DNA from: Nocardioides bruguierae
GTDB taxonomy: Bacteria > Actinomycetota > Actinomycetes > Propionibacteriales > Nocardioidaceae
Assembly (NCBI RefSeq): GCF_023656415.1
Contig: NZ_JAMOIL010000017.1
Coordinates: forward strand, 62,001 to 126,000
Reading direction: 5' to 3'
DNA length: 64,000 nt
Every line of letters begins with the position of its first letter. Within the stretch, counting starts at the first letter, position 1. The position numbers were made by a program, and so were the translations under genes. Shown piece by piece: positions 35,205 through 42,875 of the stretch. A model generated the notes under the pieces. That model made no database searches and was not told the DNA's origin. It saw only the letters and a list, made by a program, of their open reading frames with translations.

Positions 35205-35888
35205 ATGACCGACGTCTCACCCGATCTGACTCCGCGCTCCCGCGCCGAGCAGCTGGCCGCCGCGATCGAGCGCCGCATCCGCGGCGAGCGCCTGGCGCCG
35301 GGCACGAGCGTCGGCACCCTGGAGGACCTGCGGGCCAGCAGCGGCTTCTCCCGTCCGACCGTCTCCGAGGCCGTCCGGCTGCTGCGCGACCGCGGCATCC
35401 TCGTGATCCGGCCCGGGCGCGGCGGTGGGCTCTTCGTCGCCGAGGCCGGGCCCGTCGTCCGCCTGCGGCACACGCTGCTGGCCGTGGACGAGGACCCCAC
35501 GACCGTCGTCGACGCCATCGAGCTGCGCGACCACCTCGAGCTCCTCGTCGCCAGCGGCGCCGCCCGCTGCCGCACGGACGAGGACGTCGTCGCGCTGCGG
35601 CACCTGCAGTCGCGACTGGCCGACGCCGACGGCTGGTCCGCCTTCATGGCCGCCAACTGGGCCCTGCACGAGCGGATCGCCGCGATCTGCCCGAACGCCA
35701 TGGCGCGCGCCGTCTACACCAGCACGCTGGGGCACCTCACCGGTGCCGGGGCGACCTGGTCCGACGACGAGCGTCCCGACTACCGCCTCGAGCGCGTCGC
35801 GGTGCACGACGACCTGGTCGAGGCCATCGCGGCCGGCGACCTGGACGCCGTCGCCGCCGCCGTCCGACGCCACCAGCACTCCGACTAG
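35205..35888 (+). CDS. GntR family regulator, FadR/FCD subfamily
   Basis: A 227-residue regulator. The winged helix at about 10-80 has the LEDLRASSGFSRPTVSEAVR recognition region and the wing ILVIRPGRGGGLFVAEAG. The FCD effector domain, about 95-225, shows ELRDHLELLVASGAARC, WALHERIAAICPN and a C-terminal AVHDDLVEAIAAGDLDAV. It is divergent from the FAH/CoA-transferase operon and upstream of a DUF3500 gene. It is therefore placed to control both in response to an organic acid intermediate. Confidence 0.9.
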   Translation: MTDVSPDLTPRSRAEQLAAAIERRIRGERLAPGTSVGTLEDLRASSGFSRPTVSEAVRLLRDRGILVIRPGRGGGLFVAEAGPVVRLRHTLLAVDEDPTTVVDAIELRDHLELLVASGAARCRTDEDVVALRHLQSRLADADGWSAFMAANWALHERIAAICPNAMARAVYTSTLGHLTGAGATWSDDERPDYRLERVAVHDDLVEAIAAGDLDAVAAAVRRHQHSD

Positions 35889-35990
35889 TCACCCGCCGCC
35901 CTCCCGGGCGGCCGTCACCACCGCACCTCGGCAGGCCGCACGGCCGCCCGAGGCCCCGGCCGTACCCACTCACCGCCACCGGAGGACACC

Positions 35991-37274
35991 ATGACCGCCA
36001 CCCAGCCGACGCGCGCCGAAGCCGTGGCCGCCGACCCCTCGGCCTTCCGGCAGTTCCTCTTCGACCACGACCACCCGCGCTACGCCGACGTGCGGGGCCT
36101 GGACTGCTACGCCTACCGCGAGGCCGCCCGGCACGACGCGTTCACCGGCGGCCTGGTGCAGGGCTGGACGCCGCTGTACCTCAACGAGTTCCGCGGGGTC
36201 ACCGAGGACGGCACGCTGCGCGAGGGCCTCTACGACCTGACCCCCGCCGCGCCCGGCGAGGAGGCCCCGGTCGCCGCGATGGTCGCCGCCGCCGAGCGAC
36301 TCCTCGGGCTGCTCGACGACGCCGGGCGCGCCCGGGTCAACCACCCCGTGGACGCCCCCGAGTGGCAGACCTGGGCCAACCCGGAGTTCATGCAGTTCGA
36401 CACGGGCCTGCGTCTGGAGCTGCAGCCGGAGGCCGTGCGCGAGGCGACGCTGGACCTGCTGCGTGCCTCGCTCAGCGAGGAGGGCTTCCACGCCGCGCAC
36501 CGGATGATGGTGATCAACGGGTTCCTCGGGGAGGTCGTGGACCTGCCGAGCATCCTCAACGAGTGGAGCTACAACGTCGCGCTCTACGGCACCCCCGACC
36601 TGCGCGCCCCGTGGGGCTGGCAGCTCTTCGGCCACCACTGCGCGGTCAACTGCCTGGTCGTCGAGGGCCGGATGATCGTCTCCCCGATGTTCCTCGGCGC
36701 CGAGCCCGACTGCGTGGACGCCGGCCCGCACGAGGGCCCGGGCGTCTTCGGCGAGCGCATCCGTCTCGCCGAGGCGCTCATGGCTGCCCTGCCGGCCGAG
36801 CAGCGGGAGCAGGCGATCGCCTACGAGCAGATGGTCGACCCCGCGATGCCCGAGGGCCGCGTCCACCCCGGCGACGAGCGGCACCTGGCCGGGGCGTTCC
36901 AGGACAACCGCGTCATCCCGTTCGAGGGCGCTCCCGTGGCCGCGATGCCGGACGACGCCCGTGCGCTCGTCCTCGCCCTGGTCGAGGAGTTCTGCTCGGT
37001 GCTGCCCGCCGGTCCGCGGGCCGCGCGGGTGCGCGAGGTCGCCGCCCACCTCGACGAGACCTGGGTGTCCTGGATCGGCGGCTGGCAGCCCGGCGACGTC
37101 TTCTACGTGCGCGTGCAGTCGCCCGTCGTCATCGCCGAGCTCGACCACCACTGCGGCGTCTTCCTCGACTACGACACCCCGCAGACGTTCCACATCCACA
37201 CGGTCCTGCGCACCCCGCACGGCAACGACTACGGCCGCGCGTGGGTCCGCCAGTGGCAGGAGGCCCAGCGGTGA
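35991..37274 (+). CDS. DUF3500 family protein, cytoplasmic form
   Basis: A 427-residue DUF3500 protein without a signal peptide. It shares WGWQLFGHHCAVNCLVVEGR and FHIHTVLRTPHGNDYG with the exported paralogue at 15963, including the H-x-H pair and R-T-P-x-G-N-D-Y-G; the middle Trp-rich ETWVSWIGGWQPGDVFYVRV is also common. The reaction is unknown; conserved His, Asp and Trp residues suggest an enzyme. GGAGG precedes the ATG. Its stop overlaps the next GTG (GTGA), coupling it to an NTF2-like protein. The neighbourhood (FCD and IclR regulators, FAH hydrolase) suggests a catabolic role. Confidence 0.85.
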   Translation: MTATQPTRAEAVAADPSAFRQFLFDHDHPRYADVRGLDCYAYREAARHDAFTGGLVQGWTPLYLNEFRGVTEDGTLREGLYDLTPAAPGEEAPVAAMVAAAERLLGLLDDAGRARVNHPVDAPEWQTWANPEFMQFDTGLRLELQPEAVREATLDLLRASLSEEGFHAAHRMMVINGFLGEVVDLPSILNEWSYNVALYGTPDLRAPWGWQLFGHHCAVNCLVVEGRMIVSPMFLGAEPDCVDAGPHEGPGVFGERIRLAEALMAALPAEQREQAIAYEQMVDPAMPEGRVHPGDERHLAGAFQDNRVIPFEGAPVAAMPDDARALVLALVEEFCSVLPAGPRAARVREVAAHLDETWVSWIGGWQPGDVFYVRVQSPVVIAELDHHCGVFLDYDTPQTFHIHTVLRTPHGNDYGRAWVRQWQEAQR

Positions 37275-37705
37275 CGACCTCGCCGTCCTTCGTCGGCTTC
37301 ACCAGCGGCGCCGCCGCCCGGCACGAGGTCGCCAACCTGCTGCACACCTACGTCGGCATCGCCGACGCCCGCGACGTGGGCGCCGGGGTGGCACTGCTCG
37401 GCGACGCGAGGGTCGTCTTCCCCGCCGGCGGCTTCGACCGCCGCGAGGACGCCTCGGCGTTCCTCGCCGGGCTGTGGGGCTCGGTCGTCGGCCACCGCCA
37501 CGACGTGCACAACCTCGTGGTCGAGCCGGCCGTCGGCCCCGACGGGCAGCCCGAGCCCGGCCGCTGGCGCGCCCACGCCACCTACACTCGCTGGATGATC
37601 GACGGCGCCCCGCGCCTGCACACCCTGGGCGAGTACGACCTGGTCGTGGCCGAGGACCCGTGGCGGATCGAGGAGCTCGTCGTCACCCGCACCTGGACCG
37701 AGTGA
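37271..37705 (+). CDS. NTF2-like (SnoaL-type) protein
   Basis: A 144-residue cone-fold protein. Helices EVANLLHTYVGIADARDVGAG and the strand region LLGDARVVFP are followed by HRHDVHNLVVEP, WRAHATYTRWMID and a C-terminal DPWRIEELVVTRTWTE, the usual SnoaL order. Such proteins can be dehydratases, isomerases, hydrolases or small subunits of ring-hydroxylating enzymes. GTG start overlapping the DUF3500 stop suggests equal production and perhaps a physical partnership. The catalytic role cannot be decided from the sequence. Confidence 0.8.
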   Translation: MTTSPSFVGFTSGAAARHEVANLLHTYVGIADARDVGAGVALLGDARVVFPAGGFDRREDASAFLAGLWGSVVGHRHDVHNLVVEPAVGPDGQPEPGRWRAHATYTRWMIDGAPRLHTLGEYDLVVAEDPWRIEELVVTRTWTE

Positions 37706-37715
37706 GGGGGCCCGT

Positions 37716-38474
37716 GTGAGCGTGCTGCACCGCGCGACCCTGATCCTCGACGCGCTCGCCGAGAGCCGGCGTCCGCTGACCGTCTCCGAGCTGGCGACCC
37801 GCACCGGGCTGGCCCGCTCGTCGGCGCACCGCGTCCTGCAGTCCCTGGAGGAGGAGCGGCTGGTCGTGCGCTCGCCCGAGACCGTCGGGTACGTGCTCGG
37901 ACCCGGCCTCCTGAAGTTCGGGATGGGCAGCCACCTGCGGTTGCTCGCCGCGAACCGCTCCCACCTGGCGGTCCTGGCCCGCGAGGTCAACGAGAACGTC
38001 GACCTCGCGGTCTTCTCCGGCCGGGAGGTGGTCGTGGTCGACCAGATCGCCAGCCCCGCTCGGCTGCGCGGCGTCACCAAGGTCGGGCAGTCCTTCTCGC
38101 TGCACGGCTCGTGCATCGGCAAGGCGTTGCTCGCCCAGCTGCCCGACGCGCGGGTGCGCGAGCTGCTCGAGGGTCCGCTGCGCGCCTTCACCCCGGCGAC
38201 CATCACCGACGTCGACCGCCTGGTCGCTCAGGTGGACGAGGTGCGACGCACCGGGGTCGCCGTCGACCGCGAGGAGCACGACCGCGGCATCGCCGCCGTC
38301 GCCACCGCCTACCTCGGGCCGACCGGCGCGCTGCAGGCCGTCTCGGTGGTCATGGCCTCCCACCTGCTGGCCGAGAAGTGGGACCTCGCCGTCGGCTCGC
38401 TGGCCCGGCTGCCCGGCGCCACCGTGGACGTCGCGGCCGCGCGGGCCCAGCGCGCGCTCGCGGGCGCGCGCTGA
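37716..38474 (+). CDS. IclR family transcriptional regulator
   Basis: A 252-residue regulator. The N-terminal winged helix at about 1-65 includes PLTVSELATRTGLARSSAHR and VRSPETVGYVLGP. The IclR effector domain, about 75-245, shows NENVDLAVFSGREVVVVDQI, SLHGSCIGKALLAQLP and TGVAVDREEHDRGIAAVATAY. GTG start ten bases after the NTF2-like gene, so it is the last gene of the DUF3500 unit. IclR proteins commonly control aromatic acid catabolism. It is one of two IclR genes here; the other is at 44571. Confidence 0.9.
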   Translation: MSVLHRATLILDALAESRRPLTVSELATRTGLARSSAHRVLQSLEEERLVVRSPETVGYVLGPGLLKFGMGSHLRLLAANRSHLAVLAREVNENVDLAVFSGREVVVVDQIASPARLRGVTKVGQSFSLHGSCIGKALLAQLPDARVRELLEGPLRAFTPATITDVDRLVAQVDEVRRTGVAVDREEHDRGIAAVATAYLGPTGALQAVSVVMASHLLAEKWDLAVGSLARLPGATVDVAAARAQRALAGAR

Positions 38475-38525
38475 CCCGCCCGAGCCGCGCGCGGGACGTC
38501 GTCGTGCGGGACGGCGTCGTCCGTC

Positions 38526-39326
38526 TCAGGAGTCCTGGGGCGCCAGGGTGAACGCCTCGGTGTGCCGCAGGACCCGCTCGTCGTCGGAGACCTTCCGCGT
38601 CCACGCGAGGACGTAGGAGCGCTGCTGGGAGCCCATCCGCGCCTGGATGAGACCGGGGCCGCCGACGTCCGAGCCGTTGGCCTTGGTCAGCACCGTCCAG
38701 CCGCCGGCCTTCGTCGAGGCCCAGATCGTGAGCGTGTCGGCGTCCACCAGGTGCGTGCCGTGCTCGGTGAACCACCGGTAGCCCTGCCGACGCACGTAGG
38801 TGACGCCGTAGGTCTTCTCTACCTCGCGGCCGTCGGCCCGGGTGAAGGTCACGTCGAGGTCGATCGACTCGCGGGCGGCCAGCGTCCGGGTGGGCGTGGT
38901 GTCCATCGATGAGACCGGGTCGTCCCCGGTGACCGTGACCGGGTTGCTGACCCACCGCGGGGTCCTGAGCCGCACCGGGGTCGTCTCGTGGCGGTAGGTG
39001 ACGCCGTCCAGCGTGCGCCGGAACGTCATCTTCCACTCCTTGCCGAGGCCCTTCGGGTGGATCCGCACGTTCGGGTAGACGAGGGCGACGTCGTCGCCGC
39101 GGCCGCGCCACACGCTCACCCAGCGGCCGTCCTCGGTGCTGTGCTTGATCCGGATGCGGTCGCGGTGCAGCACGTAGTGCGCGGCGAGCTTGAACCGCAT
39201 CCGCTTGCCGTAGGTGAAGTACTGGAACGACACGTCGCTGTTCTTGGTGGTCCCGTTCGGGCGGGGCACGTAGAAGTCGGCGGCGGCGAGGCTGCGCGGC
39301 AGGGGACGTGCGTCGTGCTGGGTCAT
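38526..39326 (-). CDS. protein of unknown function, beta-rich
   Basis: A 266-residue protein not recognised. GGGAGG precedes the ATG at 39326. There is no signal peptide or membrane helix; the sequence is rich in Thr, Val, Arg and Tyr and alternates in short strands, for example DVSFQYFTYGKRMRFKLAAH and EVEKTYGVTYVRRQGYRWFT, suggesting an all-beta domain or two sandwiches (about 20-130 and 140-260). It follows the aromatic-acid symporter on the same strand after a 243-base gap with a hairpin and short tandem repeats, so it may be transcribed separately. No function is proposed. Confidence 0.65.
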   Translation of the reverse strand: MTQHDARPLPRSLAAADFYVPRPNGTTKNSDVSFQYFTYGKRMRFKLAAHYVLHRDRIRIKHSTEDGRWVSVWRGRGDDVALVYPNVRIHPKGLGKEWKMTFRRTLDGVTYRHETTPVRLRTPRWVSNPVTVTGDDPVSSMDTTPTRTLAARESIDLDVTFTRADGREVEKTYGVTYVRRQGYRWFTEHGTHLVDADTLTIWASTKAGGWTVLTKANGSDVGGPGLIQARMGSQQRSYVLAWTRKVSDDERVLRHTEAFTLAPQDS

Positions 39327-39490
39327 GCGTGCCTCCCGAGAGCGTGGTGGTCCTTCCTCGGCCGGCTGCAAGGGGGGAGTCGCCGGCCGAGGAAGCGGTG
39401 CGCCAGGAGGCTGAGACTCGTCCGGTGGCGTGGACGCTCCTCCCGGCGCGCGACGATGATGCACGGCTCGACCTCAAGCCCACGTCAAGA

Positions 39491-39538
39491 CGACCCCAGG
39501 CCGACCGGGGTCGTGCAGGGTCGTGCAGGGTCGTGCAG
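39491..39538. repeat. hairpin followed by three 10-bp tandem repeats
   Basis: CGACCCC at 39491-39497 pairs with GGGGTCG at 39507-39513. From 39509 the unit GGTCGTGCAG is repeated three times exactly to 39538. The hairpin could terminate the minus-strand symporter gene, and the short tandem repeats are prone to length change. No coding role seen. Confidence 0.6.
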
Positions 39539-39569
39539 GGAGGGAGTGCGGGGCGTGTCGCCGGAGGCG

Positions 39570-40862
39570 TCAGAGCGCCGCGGCCGCCGGAGCAGGCTCG
39601 AGGGTCTCGGCCGGGGCCGAGAAGTGCCCGTGGTGGGAGACGCGGTCGGCGAGCATCAGGCCGACGAGTCCGGCCAGGGTGACGGCTGCGGCGACGGCGT
39701 AGGTGCTGAACAGGCCGGTCGAGCCACCGGTCGCGATGGCGGCGCCACCGATGGTCGGCCCGAGGAAGGCGCCGATGAAGGAGGTCGAGTTCGACCAGCC
39801 GAGCGCGGTGGCACGGGCCGGCAGCGGGAAGATGTTCGAGGTGGTGGTGTGCACCAGGTTCATCGTCGAGTGGCCGCCGATGCCCATCAGGGCGATGCAG
39901 ACCAGGGCTACCGCGACGCCGGTCGGCAGGAACGCCATCCCGAGCAGCCCGAGCAGGGTGCAGGTCCCGGTGACGACCGCGGTGCGGGCGGGGCCGGTGC
40001 GGTCCGCGGACCAGGCGGTGGCGAACGAGCCGATGACCGCGGCGCCGGTCAGCACGAACGTGAACAGCAGGGCGGCCCGCAGGGAGAACCCGAGCTGCAC
40101 CATCGCCTCGGCGGCCCAGACGTTCAGGCCCTGCCAGGCGACCATGTTGCCGATCGCGCAGACGGCCACGAGGACGGCGACGACCAGGCCGCGGCCGGTG
40201 AGCACCGAACGCAGCTTCTGCGCCGTCGTCCACCCGCGGCCGGCGACCTCCTGCGGGGAGTCCGTCGGGATGGTCATCAGCGCGACGGCGACCGCGATCG
40301 CGGCGGCCATCGCGGCGCCCACGAAGAACATCGGGCGCCAGCCGAACGCGGGCAGCACCGGCACGGCGAGCAGGGCGGCGACGACGCCGCCCAGCGGGAT
40401 GCCGGCCATGGTGATCGTGACGACGAGGGAGGCGCGGCGGGAGGAGGCGCTGTTGCGCGCGACAGTCATCGCGGTGGTCAGCGCGCCGCCGACGCCGAGA
40501 CCGGCGAGGAAGCGGGCGGCGCCCAGCACGCCTGCGCTCTCGGCGAGGCCGGTGAGCAGCGCCCCGCCGGCGAAGACGAGGATCGCGGCCATCAGCACCT
40601 GCTTGCGGCCCAGCCGCTCGGCCAGGAGCGGCGCGAGCAGCGCGCCGAGCACGGCGCCGATGTAGACGAGTCCGCCCACCGTGCCGATGGACTGGGGCGT
40701 CACGCCCAGGGACGGGTCGTCCAGCAGCAGCGGCACGACCGAGCCGAAGACGATGAGGTTGTAGCCCTCGATCACCGTCACGACCATGCACAGGACGATG
40801 ACGGCGGGGTTCGAGCGGTGCTCGAGGGACGCCTGGTCGGCGCCGGTAGCGGGGACGTGCAT
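39570..40862 (-). CDS. MFS aromatic acid:H+ symporter (AAHS type)
   Basis: A 430-residue importer with about twelve helices. The first helix carries VTVIEGYNLIVFGSVVPLLL, which matches the D/E-G-Y-D/N-L motif of benzoate, protocatechuate and 4-hydroxybenzoate symporters, and motif A is LAERLGRKQVLMAA. GGAGG six bases before the ATG at 40862 sets the start. It is divergent from the flavoprotein hydroxylase at 41125, with a 19-bp palindrome in the gap. It therefore most likely brings in a hydroxylated aromatic acid for that enzyme. Confidence 0.9.
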   Translation of the reverse strand: MHVPATGADQASLEHRSNPAVIVLCMVVTVIEGYNLIVFGSVVPLLLDDPSLGVTPQSIGTVGGLVYIGAVLGALLAPLLAERLGRKQVLMAAILVFAGGALLTGLAESAGVLGAARFLAGLGVGGALTTAMTVARNSASSRRASLVVTITMAGIPLGGVVAALLAVPVLPAFGWRPMFFVGAAMAAAIAVAVALMTIPTDSPQEVAGRGWTTAQKLRSVLTGRGLVVAVLVAVCAIGNMVAWQGLNVWAAEAMVQLGFSLRAALLFTFVLTGAAVIGSFATAWSADRTGPARTAVVTGTCTLLGLLGMAFLPTGVAVALVCIALMGIGGHSTMNLVHTTTSNIFPLPARATALGWSNSTSFIGAFLGPTIGGAAIATGGSTGLFSTYAVAAAVTLAGLVGLMLADRVSHHGHFSAPAETLEPAPAAAAL

Positions 40863-40989
40863 GTGGGACCTCCACGATGAGTCGGGCGGGCGGGGGAGCG
40901 GCCTGGCCTGGGCGGCCGGGACGGACGACCCGTGAGCCGGTGTGACGGAGGTCATGGTGCTCACCGGACGGAGGTCACCGATATGGGCT

Positions 40990-41008
40990 CGTCCCGGAAT
41001 CCTGGACG
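40990..41008. promoter_or_regulatory. 19-bp palindromic operator between symporter and hydroxylase genes
   Basis: CGTCCCGGAATCCTGGACG is symmetric as CGTCCNGGANTCCNGGACG, with only one mismatched pair besides the centre. It lies between the divergent symporter and flavoprotein hydroxylase genes. No regulator is adjacent; one of the two IclR proteins is possible, but the motif differs from the CATTG-type sites elsewhere in the window. Confidence 0.6.
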
Positions 41009-41124
41009 GTGAAGTGACGCGGGCCACACTGCGCCGCATCGTGGTGGACGCCACGTCGCACGGCCCGCCGGCGACGTCCCCGATCTCCTCGCCCGTCCGT
41101 CACCGAGCCCCTCGGAGGTGCCCC

Positions 41125-42753
41125 GTGCCCACCCCTGACACCACTCCCGCCGCGACCTCGGCCGCCGCGCCGTCCGGCGCTGTGCCCGCCACCGCCGACG
41201 TCGCGATCGTCGGCTTCGGCCCCGTCGGCAAGCTGCTCGCGCTCCGGCTCGGCCGGGCCGGACACCGGGTCCTGGTCGTCGACCGCAACCTGGCCGGCTA
41301 CCCGCTGCCCCGCGCGGTCACCCACTGCTCCGACTTCGCCCGCATCCTGCAGTCGGTCGGGCTGGGCCCCGACACCATCGGCGAGGTCACCCAGCCCTAC
41401 GACGACATGTACGTGTGGCGCGACGCCGAGGGTCGCTCGCTGGTCGAGGTCGACTGGTCGGGCCTGGGCGAGTCGGGCTGGTACAACACCTACTTCTTCT
41501 CCCAGCCCGCACTCGAGGACAAGCTGGACGACCTGGTCGCGCAGCTGCCGAGCGTCACCGTGTGCCGCGGGTGGCAGGCCACCGGCATCGAGCAGGACGC
41601 CGACGGCGCGACCCTGTCGCTGCGGGCCACCGACGGCGACGAGGAGGCGGTCGTCCGGGCGTCCTGGTTGATCGGCGCCGACGGTGCGAACTCGGCCGTG
41701 CGCCGCTGGAGCGGCATCGAGTGGGCCGACCTCGGCTTCTTCTACGACTGGCTCGTCGTCGACGTCATCCCCGACCCCGCGCTGGAGTTCCCGCACGTCG
41801 CCCGGCAGAACTGCGACCCGCACCGCCCCGCCACGATGGTGCCGGGCGGCCCGGGTCGGCGCCGCTGGGAGTTCATGCGGCTGCCGCACGAGACCAAGGA
41901 CGAGCTCAACCGCGCCGAGACCGCCTGGAAGCTGCTCGAGCCGTACGGGCTGACCGAGGAGAACTCGGTGCTGGAGCGGCACTCGGTCTACACGTTCCAG
42001 GCGTGCTGGGCCACGCGCTGGCGCGACGGCCGGGTCCTGCTGGCCGGCGACGCCGCGCACCTCATGCCGCCGTTCGCGGGTCAGGGACTCGGCGCCGGCG
42101 TGCGTGACGCGATGAACCTCGGTTGGAAGCTGGACGCCGTGCTCAGCGGCCGCGCCCCGGAGGCGCTGCTGGACACCTATGGTGCCGAGCGCCTCCCGCA
42201 CGCCCGCGCGTTCATCGACTTCTCGGTCGGCCTGGGCAAGGTCATCTGCCTCACCGACGAGGCCGAGGCGGCCGCCCGCGACGAGCGGATGATCGCGGAG
42301 TGGGCCGCCGGCATGAAGCCTCCGGCCCCGCCGCGGCCGGGCCTCGGCGAGGGTCTGCACGCCGGCGAGCACGGCGGCGCCCTGGCGATCCAGGCGCGGC
42401 TGTCGGTGGGCGGCGAGGAGCCGCGGCTGGCCGACGACGCCCTCGACGGCCCCGGCGCCCTCGTGGTCAGCGACGCCGCGCAGCTGGCCGGGCTCGACGC
42501 CGACACCCTGGCCGGGCTCCGCTCGCTCGGCATCACCCCGGTCGCGCTCGACGGACTCCCCTCACCCGAGGTGCTCCTCGCCGAGGACGTCGACGGCACC
42601 TGGACGACCTGGCTGGCCGACCTCGGGGTCAGCGCCGTCCTCGTCCGCCCGGACTTCCACCTCTACGGCGCCGGCGACGACGCGGTCGCGCTGGCCACCG
42701 GGTTCCTCCGGGCCGTCGCCACCTGCGGGCAGGAGGCGCCCGTCCCGGCCTGA
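41125..42753 (+). CDS. FAD-dependent aromatic hydroxylase, MhpA-like
   Basis: A 542-residue group A flavoprotein monooxygenase. The FAD/ADP motif VAIVGFGPVGKLLALRLGRAG is at about 27-47, the DG motif LIGADGANSAVRR near 185, and the GD motif LLAGDAAHLMPPFAGQGLGA near 305, followed by a thioredoxin-like C-terminal domain. The overall pattern is that of 3-(3-hydroxyphenyl)propionate hydroxylase. It would add an ortho hydroxyl to a phenolic acid using NAD(P)H and oxygen. GGAGG precedes the GTG at 41125 after a Thr/Ala/Pro-rich leader. It is divergent from the aromatic-acid symporter. Confidence 0.9.
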   Translation: MPTPDTTPAATSAAAPSGAVPATADVAIVGFGPVGKLLALRLGRAGHRVLVVDRNLAGYPLPRAVTHCSDFARILQSVGLGPDTIGEVTQPYDDMYVWRDAEGRSLVEVDWSGLGESGWYNTYFFSQPALEDKLDDLVAQLPSVTVCRGWQATGIEQDADGATLSLRATDGDEEAVVRASWLIGADGANSAVRRWSGIEWADLGFFYDWLVVDVIPDPALEFPHVARQNCDPHRPATMVPGGPGRRRWEFMRLPHETKDELNRAETAWKLLEPYGLTEENSVLERHSVYTFQACWATRWRDGRVLLAGDAAHLMPPFAGQGLGAGVRDAMNLGWKLDAVLSGRAPEALLDTYGAERLPHARAFIDFSVGLGKVICLTDEAEAAARDERMIAEWAAGMKPPAPPRPGLGEGLHAGEHGGALAIQARLSVGGEEPRLADDALDGPGALVVSDAAQLAGLDADTLAGLRSLGITPVALDGLPSPEVLLAEDVDGTWTTWLADLGVSAVLVRPDFHLYGAGDDAVALATGFLRAVATCGQEAPVPA

Positions 42754-42790
42754 GCACCGGTCAAGGCTGAGCACCGGCGCCCACGTGCAG

Positions 42791-42825
42791 GAAGGCCGCC
42801 GACCCGAGGAGGGTCGGCGGCCTTC
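42791..42825. terminator. bidirectional terminator between the two hydroxylase genes
   Basis: GAAGGCCGCCGACCC at 42791-42805 and GGGTCGGCGGCCTTC at 42811-42825 form a perfect 15-bp stem with a 5-base loop, between convergent genes ending at 42753 and 42876. Confidence 0.85.
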
Positions 42826-42875
42826 GCGCGTCCGCCGGTGCCGTCTGTGCCGGCAGGTGCCTGCGGTGCCTGGCC

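Noticed and set aside
39509..39538. Possible CRISPR-like array
   Set aside because: Only three 10-bp units directly abutting each other, without spacers; a simple tandem repeat. No cas genes or other arrays were seen.
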